DNA from: Petaurus breviceps papuanus
Lineage: Eukaryota > Chordata > Mammalia > Diprotodontia > Petauridae
Length of the DNA stretch: 64,000 nucleotides
Direction: 5' to 3'
Assembly: GCA_028583685.1 (NCBI GenBank)
Contig: JAMXIF010000042.1
Location: 19,931,490 to 19,995,489, forward strand
Notes under the pieces: generated by a model
Database searches by the model: none
What the model was told of the DNA's origin: nothing
What the model saw: the letters and a program-made list of their open reading frames with translations, nothing else
In this document: piece by piece, positions 35,097 through 46,234 of the stretch
Layout of the letters: each line of letters starts with the position of its first letter
How positions within the stretch are numbered: position 1 is the stretch's first letter
Made by a program: the position numbers and the translations under genes

Positions 35097-35855
35097 CATG
35101 CCTATGTCACTTTAAAGTCAATAGTCAGGAAGAAAGCAAGCCATCTGGCACTTCTCATATTAAGTAACTTCTTGCTAATTATGTATAAATTAAACTATTT
35201 TTGAGTGCCGGAGGAGTATAAGTGCTCTCAATACTGTCCAAATTTGACCCTTGGACAAAGTACTAGTTGTGCCACCTTATTTATAGTTTTTAGTTGTGCC
35301 ACCTTATTTATGGTTTTTGTGTTTCAAATAAACAGGAAGGTCTAAAAAGAAAGAAGATCGTTATGTAACTTAAATCCAAATTGTTGAGACTAGATTACCA
35401 GGAACCAAGATCACAGAAAGGTATTTCATATGACATTCTTTCCAATTAGAATGTTGAATCCTTATGTTTTGGATATGTGCCTCCATTTGTTATCTCATCC
35501 AGGTGGACTCTGGCACACTAATTTAGGGAACAGGGCTTTAGACGATGAACATCCAAGCTCTTGGTGGGGAAGGGCTGAATAGCTACTGTATAGATGATAT
35601 ATCATTTAGGCAGGATTTATTTTCCAGGTGAGCCTCAGATCACTGACTGAGGGAATGGGACTGGGTCTATATGATCTAAGCTTTTAGAGTCTAGCATAAG
35701 AGGGAAGGGAGACCTACTGAACTAGCATTTGGCCTTCAAATGTCTCCTCCAGATCTATGCTTGTTATATTTGTATCCATGAGCAGATGAATATATCCATA
35801 AATATGCTTGCATCATAGGAGTATACCACTGATTATTTGATTAATAACTCTGTGA
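35097..35855. other. Unassigned, with a 25 bp tandem duplication
   Basis: 'agttgtgccaccttatttat' occurs twice in direct succession at about 35266-35317, differing at one base. Otherwise nothing recognised. Confidence 0.5.
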
Positions 35856-35861
35856 CTGTGA

Positions 35862-35897
35862 TATGTGTGTGTGTGTGTGTGTGTGTACGTGTGTGTA
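35862..35897. repeat. (TG)n microsatellite
   Basis: About 17 TG units with one interruption. Confidence 0.9.
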
Positions 35898-36650
35898 TTT
35901 TTTCACAGGGGAGTAAGGGAGACACTGGTAAAATGAGTCAAAATGATTGGTGTTCCTATTATTGCTGTTATTATCCCCCATCTGCATGTATTGGCAAAAA
36001 TTCTATAAGATATAATCTAGTTTTATCGATGAACATTAAAAAAAGAAAACATTTACTAGCTTAAAAAGATGTTAGTCTATGGGTTTTAATTAACTGTTTT
36101 TCTTTGTTATGTAGCATTCTTGTGGCTCAATACTGTTTGCCTTAAGTATCCAAGGAGCCAGTGATTACTGGATTAATTAACCATTCAAGGGGGTTTTATT
36201 AGTTTAGTGCAATATTTGAATTAGCCTCCAGGCAATATTCTTTTTTTTTTTTTTGAGCTATCACTGCAGGCCTGTTCAGTCCTTCTCTGATACATGTCCA
36301 GGATTTATGGTTTTCTAATAGTCTTTATACTCCCCTGTAATCACTGTGTGGAGACCTCTAAGTGGCTTCCTTCAATGAGATGCTCTGCTGTTTCCTTTTG
36401 CAGCAGACAACCTCTTGCAAATAAAATACAAAATCTGCTATCTATATGAGCTGGAACCCCCATCCCACATGACTTGTTCACTCTCTCAGGCCACTTCTCA
36501 CTGCATTCATAGATATAGATGGGTATTATGTCATGGCAAGATAATTTTTGGTAGAGTCAGGAGCTGAATCTGTGGTTCCATTGCTATGGAAAACTTCTAG
36601 GTGAGGAAAATCCATTCATTAATGTAGTTCAGCACTTTTGCTGCTACAAT
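35898..36650. other. Unassigned stretch
   Basis: No family recognised; a T15 run lies at about 36240-36254. Confidence 0.4.
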
Positions 36651-36762
36651 TTATAGTCATATTTGTCAAGGTCAAACAGCCAGTATGGTTCAGAGATGGG
36701 ACTTGAACCCAGGTTTGCTAAGTCAGCTCTCTATCCATTACACCATGTTGCCTCTCAGCTTT
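36650..36762 (-). repeat. MIR-type SINE fragment
   Basis: 'gtcaaacagccagtatggtt', 'gggacttgaacccaggtttg' and 'tccattacaccatgttgcct': CORE and head of a MIR-type copy. Confidence 0.7.
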
Positions 36763-36835
36763 AAATAACATGGAATAAAATACAAAAGAAATATATAAAT
36801 GTATTCCAAGGAGCTCCCTCCTTTCAGATCATTAC

Positions 36836-37445
36836 TGTGGGAGAAAAAAACTTCCTTCATTTCATGCCCTCAGTGCACACTCAAGAAATGCGACAAAGGA
36901 CATTTATTCTCAGTCTCAGGCTCATGGACTAACCCAGGAAAGTGGCTTCCTCTTGTTCACCAGTCCTAAGCAATTCAATAACTGGCAGTTGTCAACAATT
37001 GCCAGTCTCTTTTCTTCTCATGCCTCCCAGCTGTCATCACTGCTTCAGGGACCCTGCTTTTATTCTTTGCTGCTTAACTCCCAACCTTTCATGTGACTGC
37101 CATGATCTAGAAACTCTAATTGCATGGTCAGAAAGAGAGAGGATACAAAAGAGAGAACAAAATACAGAAAACATCCTTTTAGCCTATCCTATGTCTTCTG
37201 ATTTTGTCCCAAAAGAGAGAGAGAATCATATCTCTCCCAAATGATGAGGGTAGAGAAGGACACCATTTTCCCACACCAGGATCATCAGAAATTGCTCCAA
37301 CATGCTTTCTCTGTCAATATTTCCCAGGCCCAAAGATATCCACAGAGGTCAAAATGCAAAGCAAAGGATAAGACTGGATACAATCACAAGGGAAGATTTG
37401 ATGTGGATAGTACAGATAAATTGAAAATTGAATAAAAAAAAAACA
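36836..37445 (-). mobile_element. Possible solo LTR, minus orientation
   Basis: Read on the minus strand there is a TATA-like ATAAAAG (complement at about 37055), then about 150 bp later an AATAAA (complement at about 36904), then a terminus ending in CCCACA at 36836. That order fits promoter, R and U5 of an LTR. A 12 bp imperfect inverted repeat (36981-37006) lies inside. The right end is a guess and no TSD was found. Fossil; family unnamed. Confidence 0.35.
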
Positions 37446-38130
37446 AAAGACACCAATGGAACTTCTGGAAAAATGTTTAATCATTTTGACTACCTTGACT
37501 ATGACTGTTAATAGTGAAGTTCTTTTCTCCTGGTTTCTGTATATTGGACTCCCTGGCCCCTACATACATTGACAGATAATTATCTTCAAAGTAGGGTTCA
37601 TCTGCTCTTCCTGAGGCCAATGGGCTAATATTTTCATCACAGCTATGAAAATGAAAGTGATATTTTCATTTTAATTGTTTTTCCCAGAAATTAACATTAG
37701 TGTTAAAAAAAAAAAACTACCTGAACTTTGAAGAGAGTTTTAATGTCCCTCTCAGGATTAATTTCCTATACCCAATCACTTAGAGATCCATAATGGACAT
37801 CTTTTCTGGAAGAGTGCCTTGATATAGGTCAGTTCCAATGAAAAGTGTATTTTTATAAGACAAAGGATCAGTGATGTCAAGTTTTGAATCTAGTTTTATT
37901 ATATACCGTACTTGATGGATAAAATTAATCAGCTTAAACTAAATCCTTTTCAACCTGAATTTGCATCTTATTAAAATAAAATTGAGAATCCTCTCTTGGG
38001 TAATTGCTCTCATTGGCAATGAATTTTTAAAAGGAAGTATGATCAAATATTTCCATAATTCCAGGCTACGCATCCTTTTTTCTCCTTCAAATTTTTTTCT
38101 GTCATGGCTACTTCCTTTAGCAGGGGACAT
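37446..38130. other. Unassigned stretch
   Basis: About 680 bp with no supported feature. Confidence 0.4.
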
Positions 38131-38134
38131 TATA

Positions 38135-38330
38135 GCATCATTGATTTAAAGCCCATTTAGTCCAGCCATCTAGTCCAATCCTCTCCTTTTCTAGATGAAA
38201 AAAAAACTGAGGCCAGTATTGTGACTTGTCAAAGATCAACTAGATAGAAAGGGGCAGGGCCAGGATTTATCTCCAGATTTCCTGACTACAAATCCAGCAA
38301 ATTTTCCATTGTATCATGCTGCCCCTCTCA
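38135..38330 (-). repeat. MIR-type SINE
   Basis: 'agtccagccatctagtccaa', 'gaggccagtattgtgacttg' and 'attgtatcatgctgcccctc' in order. Confidence 0.65.
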
Positions 38331-38334
38331 GCCA

Positions 38335-38855
38335 AGTCTTGAATGTGAGCCACAGTCAGAACTGTAAGGATAGTCAAATGAGATCAGAGACCTAGCTTAT
38401 TTCTGCCTGATGTCTCCTTTTTACTTTGACTCTTTATACAGTTTGCACAGTTCAATGAATAAGCATTATAAAGCAAAATGTAGGCTTGCCAGTGGCTTGC
38501 AACTGGTACCATAAACCTTGATGAACTCAACTGTATTAGAAAATGTCTATTACAGCCACAAGAGAGTAGTAGAACCTTAGTGGATAACTGATAATGTCTT
38601 ACATAGACCCCTCTTACAACAGTAAAATTTTGCTATGAATATATGCTTGTCACAGCCTAGGTCATCACACATTGTCAAACATCTATAGAAACCAAACACT
38701 ATTCTGTGATGTTATTGTCTCCTTATCATACAATACAGCAGTATTCCACATTTTGTCTCATGAACACTTGGTGTTATACACAATTTGAAAGAGAATTGAT
38801 TTTTTCACGGCTAGTGAAATTTTCCCCTAAAAAATTTTAAATATGAAATTTTTAT
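38335..38855. other. Unassigned stretch
   Basis: About 520 bp, nothing recognised. Confidence 0.35.
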
Positions 38856-38859
38856 GTAT

Positions 38860-39105
38860 CAGTAGAATGAATATAAGCTGCATAAAGGTATGAATTACAT
38901 ATTTTTTGTCTTTGAAATCCCAGTACCTTGTATAACTGTCTCAGGGAAGGGGGAGAGAAGGGAGGGATGGATATAATTTGGAACTCAAAACTTCAAAAAA
39001 AAATTAAAAATTTTTTATGTAATTGGGAGAAAATAAAATATTATTTTCAAAAAATCTCAGTGACTTGTAAAAAGGTTCCCAGTAAATTCCTATTGAATGA
39101 ATGAG
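38860..39105 (+). mobile_element. L2 LINE 3' terminus split by a short L1
   Basis: Left part holds 'gaatataagctgcataaagg' and 'ctttgaaatcccagtacctt'; right part 'cccagtaaattcctattgaa' and 'tgaatgag'. Colinear with an L2 end once the L1 is removed. Confidence 0.6.
38933..39051 (+). mobile_element. Very short L1 insertion (119 bp 3' end)
   Basis: 'agggaagggggagagaagg' and 'aatttggaactcaaaacttc' are the L1 3' UTR, ending in an A-rich tail. 18 bp TSD with about three differences (38915-38932; 39052-39069). Strong 5' truncation. Confidence 0.8.
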
Positions 39106-39109
39106 TAAT

Positions 39110-39440
39110 TCAAAAATCTCAGAAGGAATTCTTTAGAGGCCTTGAGAGTTTGTGTCTACTCGAACCTATGACCAACTACTATGTGTGACAAAAATTTTAC
39201 CATTTGGAAATGGATGTGATTTGTACTACCTTATTTTAGAATTCTCTAACTTCCCTTTGTAATCTGGAGGCATTTATAAGTTACACTGAAATCTCTGTGT
39301 GTGTATATGTATGTGTGTATGTATCAGGTCTCAAAGTGTTTAATGGCATAATTAATTGGAGAATGTAATAATTCCTTATATGCATATAAAATTATATATA
39401 GAATGTATATTCTGTAATTTTATACTATAAAATTCTATAT
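39110..39440. other. Unassigned, with short TG/TA repeats
   Basis: 39295-39325 is gtgtgtgtatatgtatgtg-like; the rest is unassigned AT-rich sequence. Confidence 0.4.
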
Positions 39441-39442
39441 AG

Positions 39443-39676
39443 AGACAGCTAGGTCACAGTGAATGGAGTGCTGGACCTTGAGTCAGAAAGACATGAGTTC
39501 AGATCCTGCTTCAGACACTAGCTATGAAATCCTGAGCAAGTCACTTAATTGTTGTCTGTCTTTGTTTCCTGATCTGGAAAATAAGTATAGTACCTACCTT
39601 GTGAGGATGAAATGAGATATTTGTAAAGTAGTTTGCACACCTTAAAGTGTTATATAAATGCTAGCTGTTAATATTT
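39443..39676 (+). repeat. MIR-type SINE, long form
   Basis: Complete order: 'cacagtgaatggagtgctgg', 'cctgagcaagtcacttaatt', 'ttgtgaggatgaaatgagat', 'taaagtagtttgcacacctt', 'tatataaatgctagctgtta'. Confidence 0.85.
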
Positions 39677-39759
39677 ACATAGATAACACATGCAGATCTT
39701 CCCTTAGTATATCTATGGGGCATGCAGGGAAGACTAGTACCTCTGGGAAGAGGGCTTGC

Positions 39760-40262
39760 TTAGTCATTTTCAGGGCTGCTCACCGACTTTGGATATCTAT
39801 CTGCCACCAAACTTTCATCTGTAGTTCCAAAAAGCTTTAGGATGTGTCGTGGCCACACCCTGGAAAACTTTCTTGGCAGACAGGGTAAGTCAAGTTGAGG
39901 GTACCCAGCAAGTTTTAAACCTGTTGGTAAGTAAGGGGGTCTACCGCAAACATGTGAAGACTTCTCTCCTGGTAGAGAAGAACAATTTGTTCCAACAGCC
40001 TCAAAGGTGGCTGAAGCAAGCACTTCGAACACTTAGATCTTGGTCAGACATCAATCAAAGACACCAAGGTCATCTACTGCACCCTGGGCCATGGCCATCT
40101 TTTGTCTTGTCACTGGACTTCGATGGCTCTGGAAGAGAGGGTAAGGTTGTGAAGCTGACATCTACACAACTCTGCTTCTCTTAAATCAAATTCACTTGCA
40201 AATCAAGACATCACTCATTTGTTATGTCATTGGTCTTCTTAAAAAATGAAATGTGAACAACC
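39760..40262 (+). mobile_element. LINE 3' end, probably RTE clade
   Basis: It contains 'gacatcaatcaaagacacca', 'catctactgcaccctgggcc', 'tcactggacttcgatggctc' and 'gtcattggtcttcttaaaaa', which I recognise as a widespread mammalian/marsupial LINE end, likely RTE. The open frames on both strands (90-111 codons) lie inside it and are not genes. The assignment is from memory and uncertain. Confidence 0.4.
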
Positions 40263-40467
40263 CTGTGCATATAGTAGCCCATTTGTAGAATGCCTATGTA
40301 CAAATGGGACATTAGTCCTTAACCAAATACCAACATTAAAACTCTTCAAAGTCATAGGATTGTTGACTAGGACTTCAAGTAAATGAGATAGATGAGGAAG
40401 ATTTTTTAAAAAAATATGATCAGTATGGAAAACTCCTGGAATGGAAGCTCCTTCCACCAAGGCAGAT

Positions 40468-40645
40468 CTAGCCTGTAACTTAAAGTCTTAGACAGTTGTC
40501 TGTGGCCTGTGTAAGACAAAGTGACTTGTTTATGACTACCTATTATGTATTAGAGGCCAGCCTAAGAGTCATGACCAGAAACAAAACTTTAATTTAGGCG
40601 TTCCTGTTTCCAAGGCTGGTTCTTTAACCCCACTTAACTCCTACC
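40468..40645 (-). repeat. MIR-type SINE
   Basis: 'taacttaaagtcttagacag' at the left, 'aggcgttcctgtttccaagg' near the head. Diverged. Confidence 0.5.
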
Positions 40646-40649
40646 CAAA

Positions 40650-41245
40650 TTCATACCAAAGCTCATTCTTTTGTCCTCTGCCTTTCCAAATATTCCAAAA
40701 CCAAATTCTCAAAAATGTCTCATAAATACCTACTAATATTCCTGGAACAACTAGCAATTTGAAGCCAAAAGGCAAACAATATCAATCACACCAGAGATAA
40801 GAAGCATAAAATGAGCTCTCAAATCAACTATATAATTCTTGATGTGAAAATAATATGAGAAGGAATTGAGATAAGTTTAGTTGAGTAGGAAGAGAAAATT
40901 GGTTACTATGGTGGCTTTTGTGTTATTAAAGAAGTGTATGTATTGAATTTTTGCCAACCTCTAAATACTCATTCCCTAGGTCAAAGCCTCAGTAGACCTA
41001 CCCTAAATTACCTTTCTGCCCTCCATTGTTTTATTTCCGGTGTTCATCGGAAATGCAAAGAAAATTAATATTTATATGGCTATTTATTTTCTTTCTTGAA
41101 TGGTTTTCAATGGTTAGTAGTAGTTATCTACACTTAGGCAGGTCAGTGTTCCACTGAATAAATGGACTGGTGTAAGTTAAAAACAACAACAAAAAAAACC
41201 CCCAAAAACAAACCTGTTACACTGTCTCTTTTTTTCATTAGTTTC
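40650..41245. other. Unassigned stretch
   Basis: No repeat or gene recognised in about 600 bp before HAL1 copy B. Confidence 0.4.
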
Positions 41246-43306
41246 TGTTAAAATGTGAACTCTCTTAAAAATATATTTAGTATTTCATTTTTCCCAGTTA
41301 CATGTAAAAGGAATTTTAACATTTGTTTTGAAAACTTTGAATTCCAAATTCTCTCCTTTCACCCCTCTCCACCTCCCCATCACCACTGCCCCCACATATG
41401 TTGAGAAGGCAAGCGATTCAATATAGGTTAGTCATGCAAAACATTTCCATAATAGTCATGGTGTGGAAGAAAACACAGACCTACAAACAAAAAACAAAAT
41501 CTCAAGAAAAATAAAGAAAGTAAAAAAGTATACTTCAGTCTGTATTCAGACACCATCATTTTTTTTCCTCTGGAAATGAATAGCAGAGTTGTTTTGGATC
41601 CTTATATTAGGATAGCTAAGTTATTCACAGCTGATCATCTTACAATATTGCTGTTACTTTGTACACAGTACTTTTCACTGTGCATAAGCTCATGTAAGTC
41701 TTTCCAAGTTTTTCTGAGAGCACCCTGCTAATCATTTCTTATAGCACAATAGTATTCCATCATAATCACACACCACAATTTGTTTAGTCATTCCCCAATT
41801 GAAGGGTATTCCTCAATTTCTAATTCTTTGTCCCCAGAAAAGAGCTGTTATCAATATTTTTGTACATATAGATACTTTACTTTTTAAAATTTATCTCTTT
41901 GGGGATACAGATCTAGTAGTGGTATTGCTAAGTCAAAGGGTATGCGTAGTTTTATAGCCCTCAGGGCATCATTCCAAATTGTTCTACAGAATGGTTGAAT
42001 CAGTTCACAACTCCACCAACAATGCATTAATGTCTCATTTTTCCCACACCCCCTCCACTATTTGTCATTTCCTTTTCTATCTTATTAGCTATTTGTAATA
42101 GGTAAGATATAGTACCTCAGAATTGTTTTAATTTACGTTTCTCCAATCAATAGTGAGTTAGAGCATTTTTTTTCATATGGTTATAAATAGCTTTGATTAC
42201 TTCATCTGAAAAATGTTCATATCTTTGATACTTTATCAATTGGGAAATGTCTCTTATTTTTATAAATTTGACTCAGTTCTATATGTTTGAGAAATAAGGA
42301 TTTTATCAGGGAAACTTACTTCATTTTTTTTCATAGTATTACAAATTATATTTCCCTCCATACTATTCCCCCCACTCCCATTTATCCTATTATCTCTCTC
42401 CTTTCACCCTATTCATCTTCAAAAGTGTTTTGTTTCTGACACCTCCTCAATCTGCCCTCCCTTCTATCACTCCCCACCCTTCTCTTATCCTCTTTCCCTC
42501 CTATTTCCTGTAGGGTAAGTTAGATTTCTATACTCAATTGACTATGCATGTTATTCCCTCTATTAGCAAATTCTGATGAGAGTAAGGTTCATTTGTTTCC
42601 CCTCATCTCCCCCCTCTTCCCCTCCATTGTAAAAGCTTTTTTCTTTCCTCACAATGTAATGTATATAAATTACTGAGATAATCTCCACTATTCTATCTTT
42701 CCCTTTCCCTTTCTCCCAGTACATTCCTCTCTCATTCCTCAGTTTAATTTTTTAGATATCATCCCTTCAAATTCAATTCACACCTGTGCCTTCTGTCTAT
42801 ATATACTCCTTCTAATTACCCTAATGAGAAAGCTTTTAATGAGTTACAAGTATCATCTTCCCATCTAGGATTGTAAACAGTTTAACCTTGTTAAGTCCCT
42901 TATGATTTCCTATTCCTGTTTTCCTTTTTATGGTTCTCTTGAGTCTTGTATTTGAAAGTTAAGTTTTCTATTCAACTCTGGTCTTTTCATTAAGAATGCT
43001 TGAAAGTCTTCTATCTCATTGAATATCCATTTGCCCCTAGCAAAATTTTACTGAGTTTTCCTAGGTGAGGGATTTTTGTTGTAATCCTAGGTCTTTTGCC
43101 TTCCAGAATATCATATTCCAAGCCCTCTGAGACTTTAATATAGAAGCTGCTAAATCTTGCGTTATAATGACTGTGGTTCTACTATACTCGAATTGCTTCT
43201 TACTGACTGCTTGCAATATTTTCTTCTTGACCTGAGAACTCTGGAATTTGGCTATAATATTCCTCGGAGTTTTCATTTTGGCATCTCTTTCAGAAAGTAA
43301 TTGTTA

Positions 43307-44222
43307 GATTCTTTCGATTTCTTTTTTTTCTCATTTTGTTTAAATTTTTATTTTTACATAGGGAAAAATCAAATACACATTTAACCCAATTTGGTTGCAA
43401 GCTCCTTAGCTTTTGCCTTTTCCAGCTTGGCAATATGAGCCACTGATTTTGTACCCAGAACATTGCCACCCCGGTGATGACGGATCTCATGCTATCTGTT
43501 GTTGTAATTGGTTTTGATGGCTTCCACCCAGCTTAGCCAGGGCTCCCTTATCTTCAGGGTTAACCCATGTGAAGGCAATGCTCATGCAGGTCTTTCTGTG
43601 AACTAAGCGTCCGAGTTTTGCTTTACCTTTGATAATACAGTAAGGAACCCCCATTTTCTGGCACAAGGCAGGTAGGAAGACCACTAGCTCAATGGGGTCC
43701 ATGTCATGTGCAATCAGTAGCAACTGTGCTTTCTTGTTTTCTACCAGGGTAGTAACAGTGTTAACACCTGCTCTGAGAACAGGTGGTCTATTAGTGGGAA
43801 CATGTCCTTTGCCTGCAGCCTTTTGTTCAGCCTGAGCCAGCAGCCTTGGCTTCTTGTCTTGCTTTGTCTCTGGTCTATACTTGTGAGCTAGTTTAAGCAG
43901 TTGAGTAGCTGTCTGACGAAAAAAAAGCTTGGGTTAACTGGTTAATTGCTGGTGGAACCTTCAAACGCTTATAAAGGATAGACCTTTGACTCTGCAGTCT
44001 AATGTACTGAGGCCATTTGACAAATTGAGTAAGGTCCCTTTTGGGCTGGATTTCCTGACCAATGCCAAAGTTCTTGGGACGCTTCTCAAACAAAGGATTG
44101 ACCACTTTCTTGGCCTCCTGCTTCTTTACTACAGCAGGATCTGGAGCCACATTCTTCTCCTTGGCCTTCTTCCCTTTTGGCATCTTGGCTGGCTGAACGA
44201 GAAAGCGATTCTTTCAATTTCT
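43307..44222 (-). repeat. Target-site duplication of the RPL7A retrocopy
   Basis: gattctttcgatttct (43307-43322) and gattctttcaatttct (44207-44222), 15 of 16 identical, taken from HAL1 ORF1 sequence. The HAL1 reading continues across once one copy and the insert are removed. Confidence 0.92.
43323..44206 (-). pseudogene. RPL7A: Processed pseudogene of ribosomal protein L7a
   Basis: An intron-less copy of the 60S ribosomal protein eL8 mRNA. The 5' UTR is 44184-44206 (its complement includes ctttctcgttcagccagcca). The coding copy runs from the ATG at 44183 to the TAA at 43381-43383: 803 bp against 801 in the 266-codon gene. The N-terminus [20 protein letters not shown], then [20 protein letters not shown] and [13 protein letters not shown], is clear. 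The middle reads [20 protein letters not shown] and [20 protein letters not shown]. The C-terminus ends ATKLG. Two single-base insertions (about 43919-43927 and 43526-43529) account for the two extra bases and shift the frame; an in-frame TAG also stands in for the Tyr codon of the usual DRYDE. The 3' side has a short UTR and a decayed A tail (T-rich 43323-43370 on plus). The hallmarks (no introns, A tail, 16 bp TSD) show L1-driven retroposition into HAL1 copy B. Close similarity to the parent gene suggests a moderately recent event. Not expected to make protein. Confidence 0.97.
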
Positions 44223-45460
44223 ATTTTACCCTCTCATTCAGGGCAAATTTCTTTGATAATTTATTGAAATATAGGCTCTTTTTTTTTGATCATGGCTTTC
44301 ATGTAGTCCAATAATTTTAAAATTATCTCCCCTGGATCTATTTTCCAGGTCAGTTGTTTTTCAAAGAGTATTGTACATTGTCTTCTATTTTTTCATTCTT
44401 TTTTTTTTATTGTTTTTTGATTTCTCATAAAGCCATTAGTTTCCATTTGCTCTATGTTTATATTTAAGGCATTATTTTCTTCAGTGATTTTTTTTGCCTC
44501 CTTTCCATTTAGTTTTTAAGGATTTTTTTTCCTTCAGTGAATTTTTGTGCATCCTTTTCCATTTAGTTAATTATTTTTTAAGAAGGCACTATTTTAAGGC
44601 ATTATTCTCCTCATTGCCTTTTTGTGCCTCTTTTATTGTTTGACCTACTCTGTTGATGTTATTTTCTTCAGTATTTTTTGTTACTCCTTTACTGAGCTAT
44701 TGATTTATTTTTCATAATTTTCTTGTATCACTCTCATTTTTCTTCTAAATTTCCTCTACTTCTTTTACTTTGTTTTCAAAATACTTTTTGAGCTCTTCCA
44801 TGGCCTGAAACCATATTTTCTTGGAGGCTTTGGATGCAGGGGCTTTGACTTTTGTTGTCTTCTTCAGTGTATGTTTTGATCTTCCTTGTCACAATAGTAA
44901 CTTTCTCTACTCCACTGTATCAGCAAGCTCTGGTGTGTTAGTACTCCTCCCTGCTGTGGAACTGCAAACCCCCCTCCCCCCAGGACTGTGGGGCCTAGAT
45001 CTGAGTATTGGCAAAGCAACAAAATCCTGCCTCATTGCTAGCAAAGAGACCCTTGTAATCTCCTTCTGACCAACCCCCTTACCATCTGAGAGTTCTGGAA
45101 GCAGCTGCTGCTGCTGACTCAGTGGCTCTGAAGGCCTGTTGCTGGTTTGCTGGGGCCTGGTTGTGCTGGTGTTGCCTGTACTAGACTGTGCTTTTCTCTC
45201 TCCCTGGTGCAAAAGACCTTTCCTGCCAACCTTCTAAGTTGTCTTGAAATGGAAAATTGTTTCACTATATCTTTTTGTGGGTTCTGTCACTCTAGAGTTT
45301 GTTTAGAGTTATTTTTTAAAGGTATGTGGAGTGGTTTGTGGGAGAGCTCAGGTGAGTCCCTGCCTTTACTCTGCAACTTGGCTCTGCCTATTTAAAATGT
45401 AAACTCTTGAAAGAAAGTAACACTACCTATTTGGCTTCTGGTTATAAAGATCCTTTAAGG

Positions 45461-45652
45461 CAGGGATTCTTAACCTTTTTTTTTTATCACAAATTCCTTT
45501 AGCAGTCTGTTGAAGTTTATGGACTTTTTTAGAAAAAAATTTAAATCCATACCCTAAAATGCATAGGATTCCCAAGGAAATCATTTATATTAAAGTATGA
45601 TTATCAATCTTTTTATAAACAAAGGTAATAGATTCCAAATTAAGAACCCTTG
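45461..45652 (+). mobile_element. hAT-N element with TSD
   Basis: Inverted ends cagggattcttaacc and aattaagaacccttg. 8 bp TSD ctttaagg/ctttaaga (45453-45460; 45653-45660), the length hAT transposases make. Internal blocks 'gcagtctgttgaagtttatg' and 'taaaatgcataggattccca'. The best-preserved member of this family in the window (192 bp). Confidence 0.88.
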
Positions 45653-45664
45653 CTTTAAGACCTT

Positions 45665-46232
45665 CTAGGAAATGTTCTAGGCATGTTTTTTGCTAAACCT
45701 ATTGTTCCCTTCCCCTCAACTCCTTCAGAAAGACCTACTCTTGAAACCTCATCATGGCACAGATTTTCAAAAACCATACTTGTGGAATGCAACCTCTTTC
45801 ATGAGCTTTCATTCTGAAGTCATTCAGATGATATCTTAGTAACAAACTGCATCTTCCTTTTGAGGGCCAACCTTACTAAGCAGCGAAAGGCTCACTTCTA
45901 GAAGGCTAGCCCCTTGGTGATAAATTCTTTGACTACTGTAAGCTCTGAAAGGGAGAAGAATACAAGCTGGCCTTTAATTTTATACAGGCAGCCCATTTCT
46001 ATTTTAGTCATGCTCGCGGTATAGCAGAAAGCTATGTAGAAGGTGCTAAGAATCACTGATTTGGGACGATCTATAAAAATTAACTTGAAATATAGGTATT
46101 CTAAAATGTGTGAACTTTGTGAAGATGCATTTGGAAGAATTAAATCATATCAATCGTGACATTCTGGAGATAAACAAAGCTAGAAGAAAGAAGGGCTCTT
46201 TAGTTAAATGGAGGGATGAGTAGGTTCTCCTT
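45665..46232. other. Unassigned stretch
   Basis: About 570 bp without a supported feature. Confidence 0.4.
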
Positions 46233-46234
46233 GG

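Larger units (their letters stand above)
41264..45392 (-). mobile_element. HAL1 (half-L1) copy B, full length with TSD
   Basis: Minus strand. 5' UTR (about 45392 to 44940) with a GC-rich block. ORF1 (about 44.9 to 42.95 kb) contains a coiled coil and an RRM/C-terminal part: the frame at 43061-43276 shows KTPRNIIAKFQSSQVKKKIL and AASILKSQRAWNMIFWKAKD, colinear with L1 ORF1p. Then come a purine-rich spacer (42.94-42.34 kb), the last part of ORF2 (about 42.33-41.69 kb) and a 3' UTR. The endonuclease, reverse transcriptase and most of ORF2 are absent, with the same junction as copy A. A 15 bp TSD with one mismatch (taaaatgtgaactct, 41249-41263 and 45393-45407) shows an intact insertion. Without the nested RPL7A copy it is about 3.2 kb. 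ORF1 is broken by stops and by the insertion. It must have used L1 reverse transcriptase in trans. Confidence 0.85.

Noticed and set aside
34885-35204. Lys/Glu/Arg-rich small proteins
   Set aside because: Produced by the polypurine tract; three frames open at once.
36981-37006. 12 bp imperfect hairpin as a terminator or regulatory site
   Set aside because: A single short palindrome in vertebrate non-coding DNA has no specific meaning without expression data.
39760-40184. Overlapping 90- and 111-codon frames on opposite strands
   Set aside because: Both lie in a LINE 3' end that I recognise as a repeat; no domain.
43893-44183. 96-codon ORF with a perfect RPL7A N-terminus as a functional short gene
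   Set aside because: The frame is lost at a 1 bp insertion after about 85 matching codons; TSD, A tail and lack of introns mark it as a processed pseudogene.
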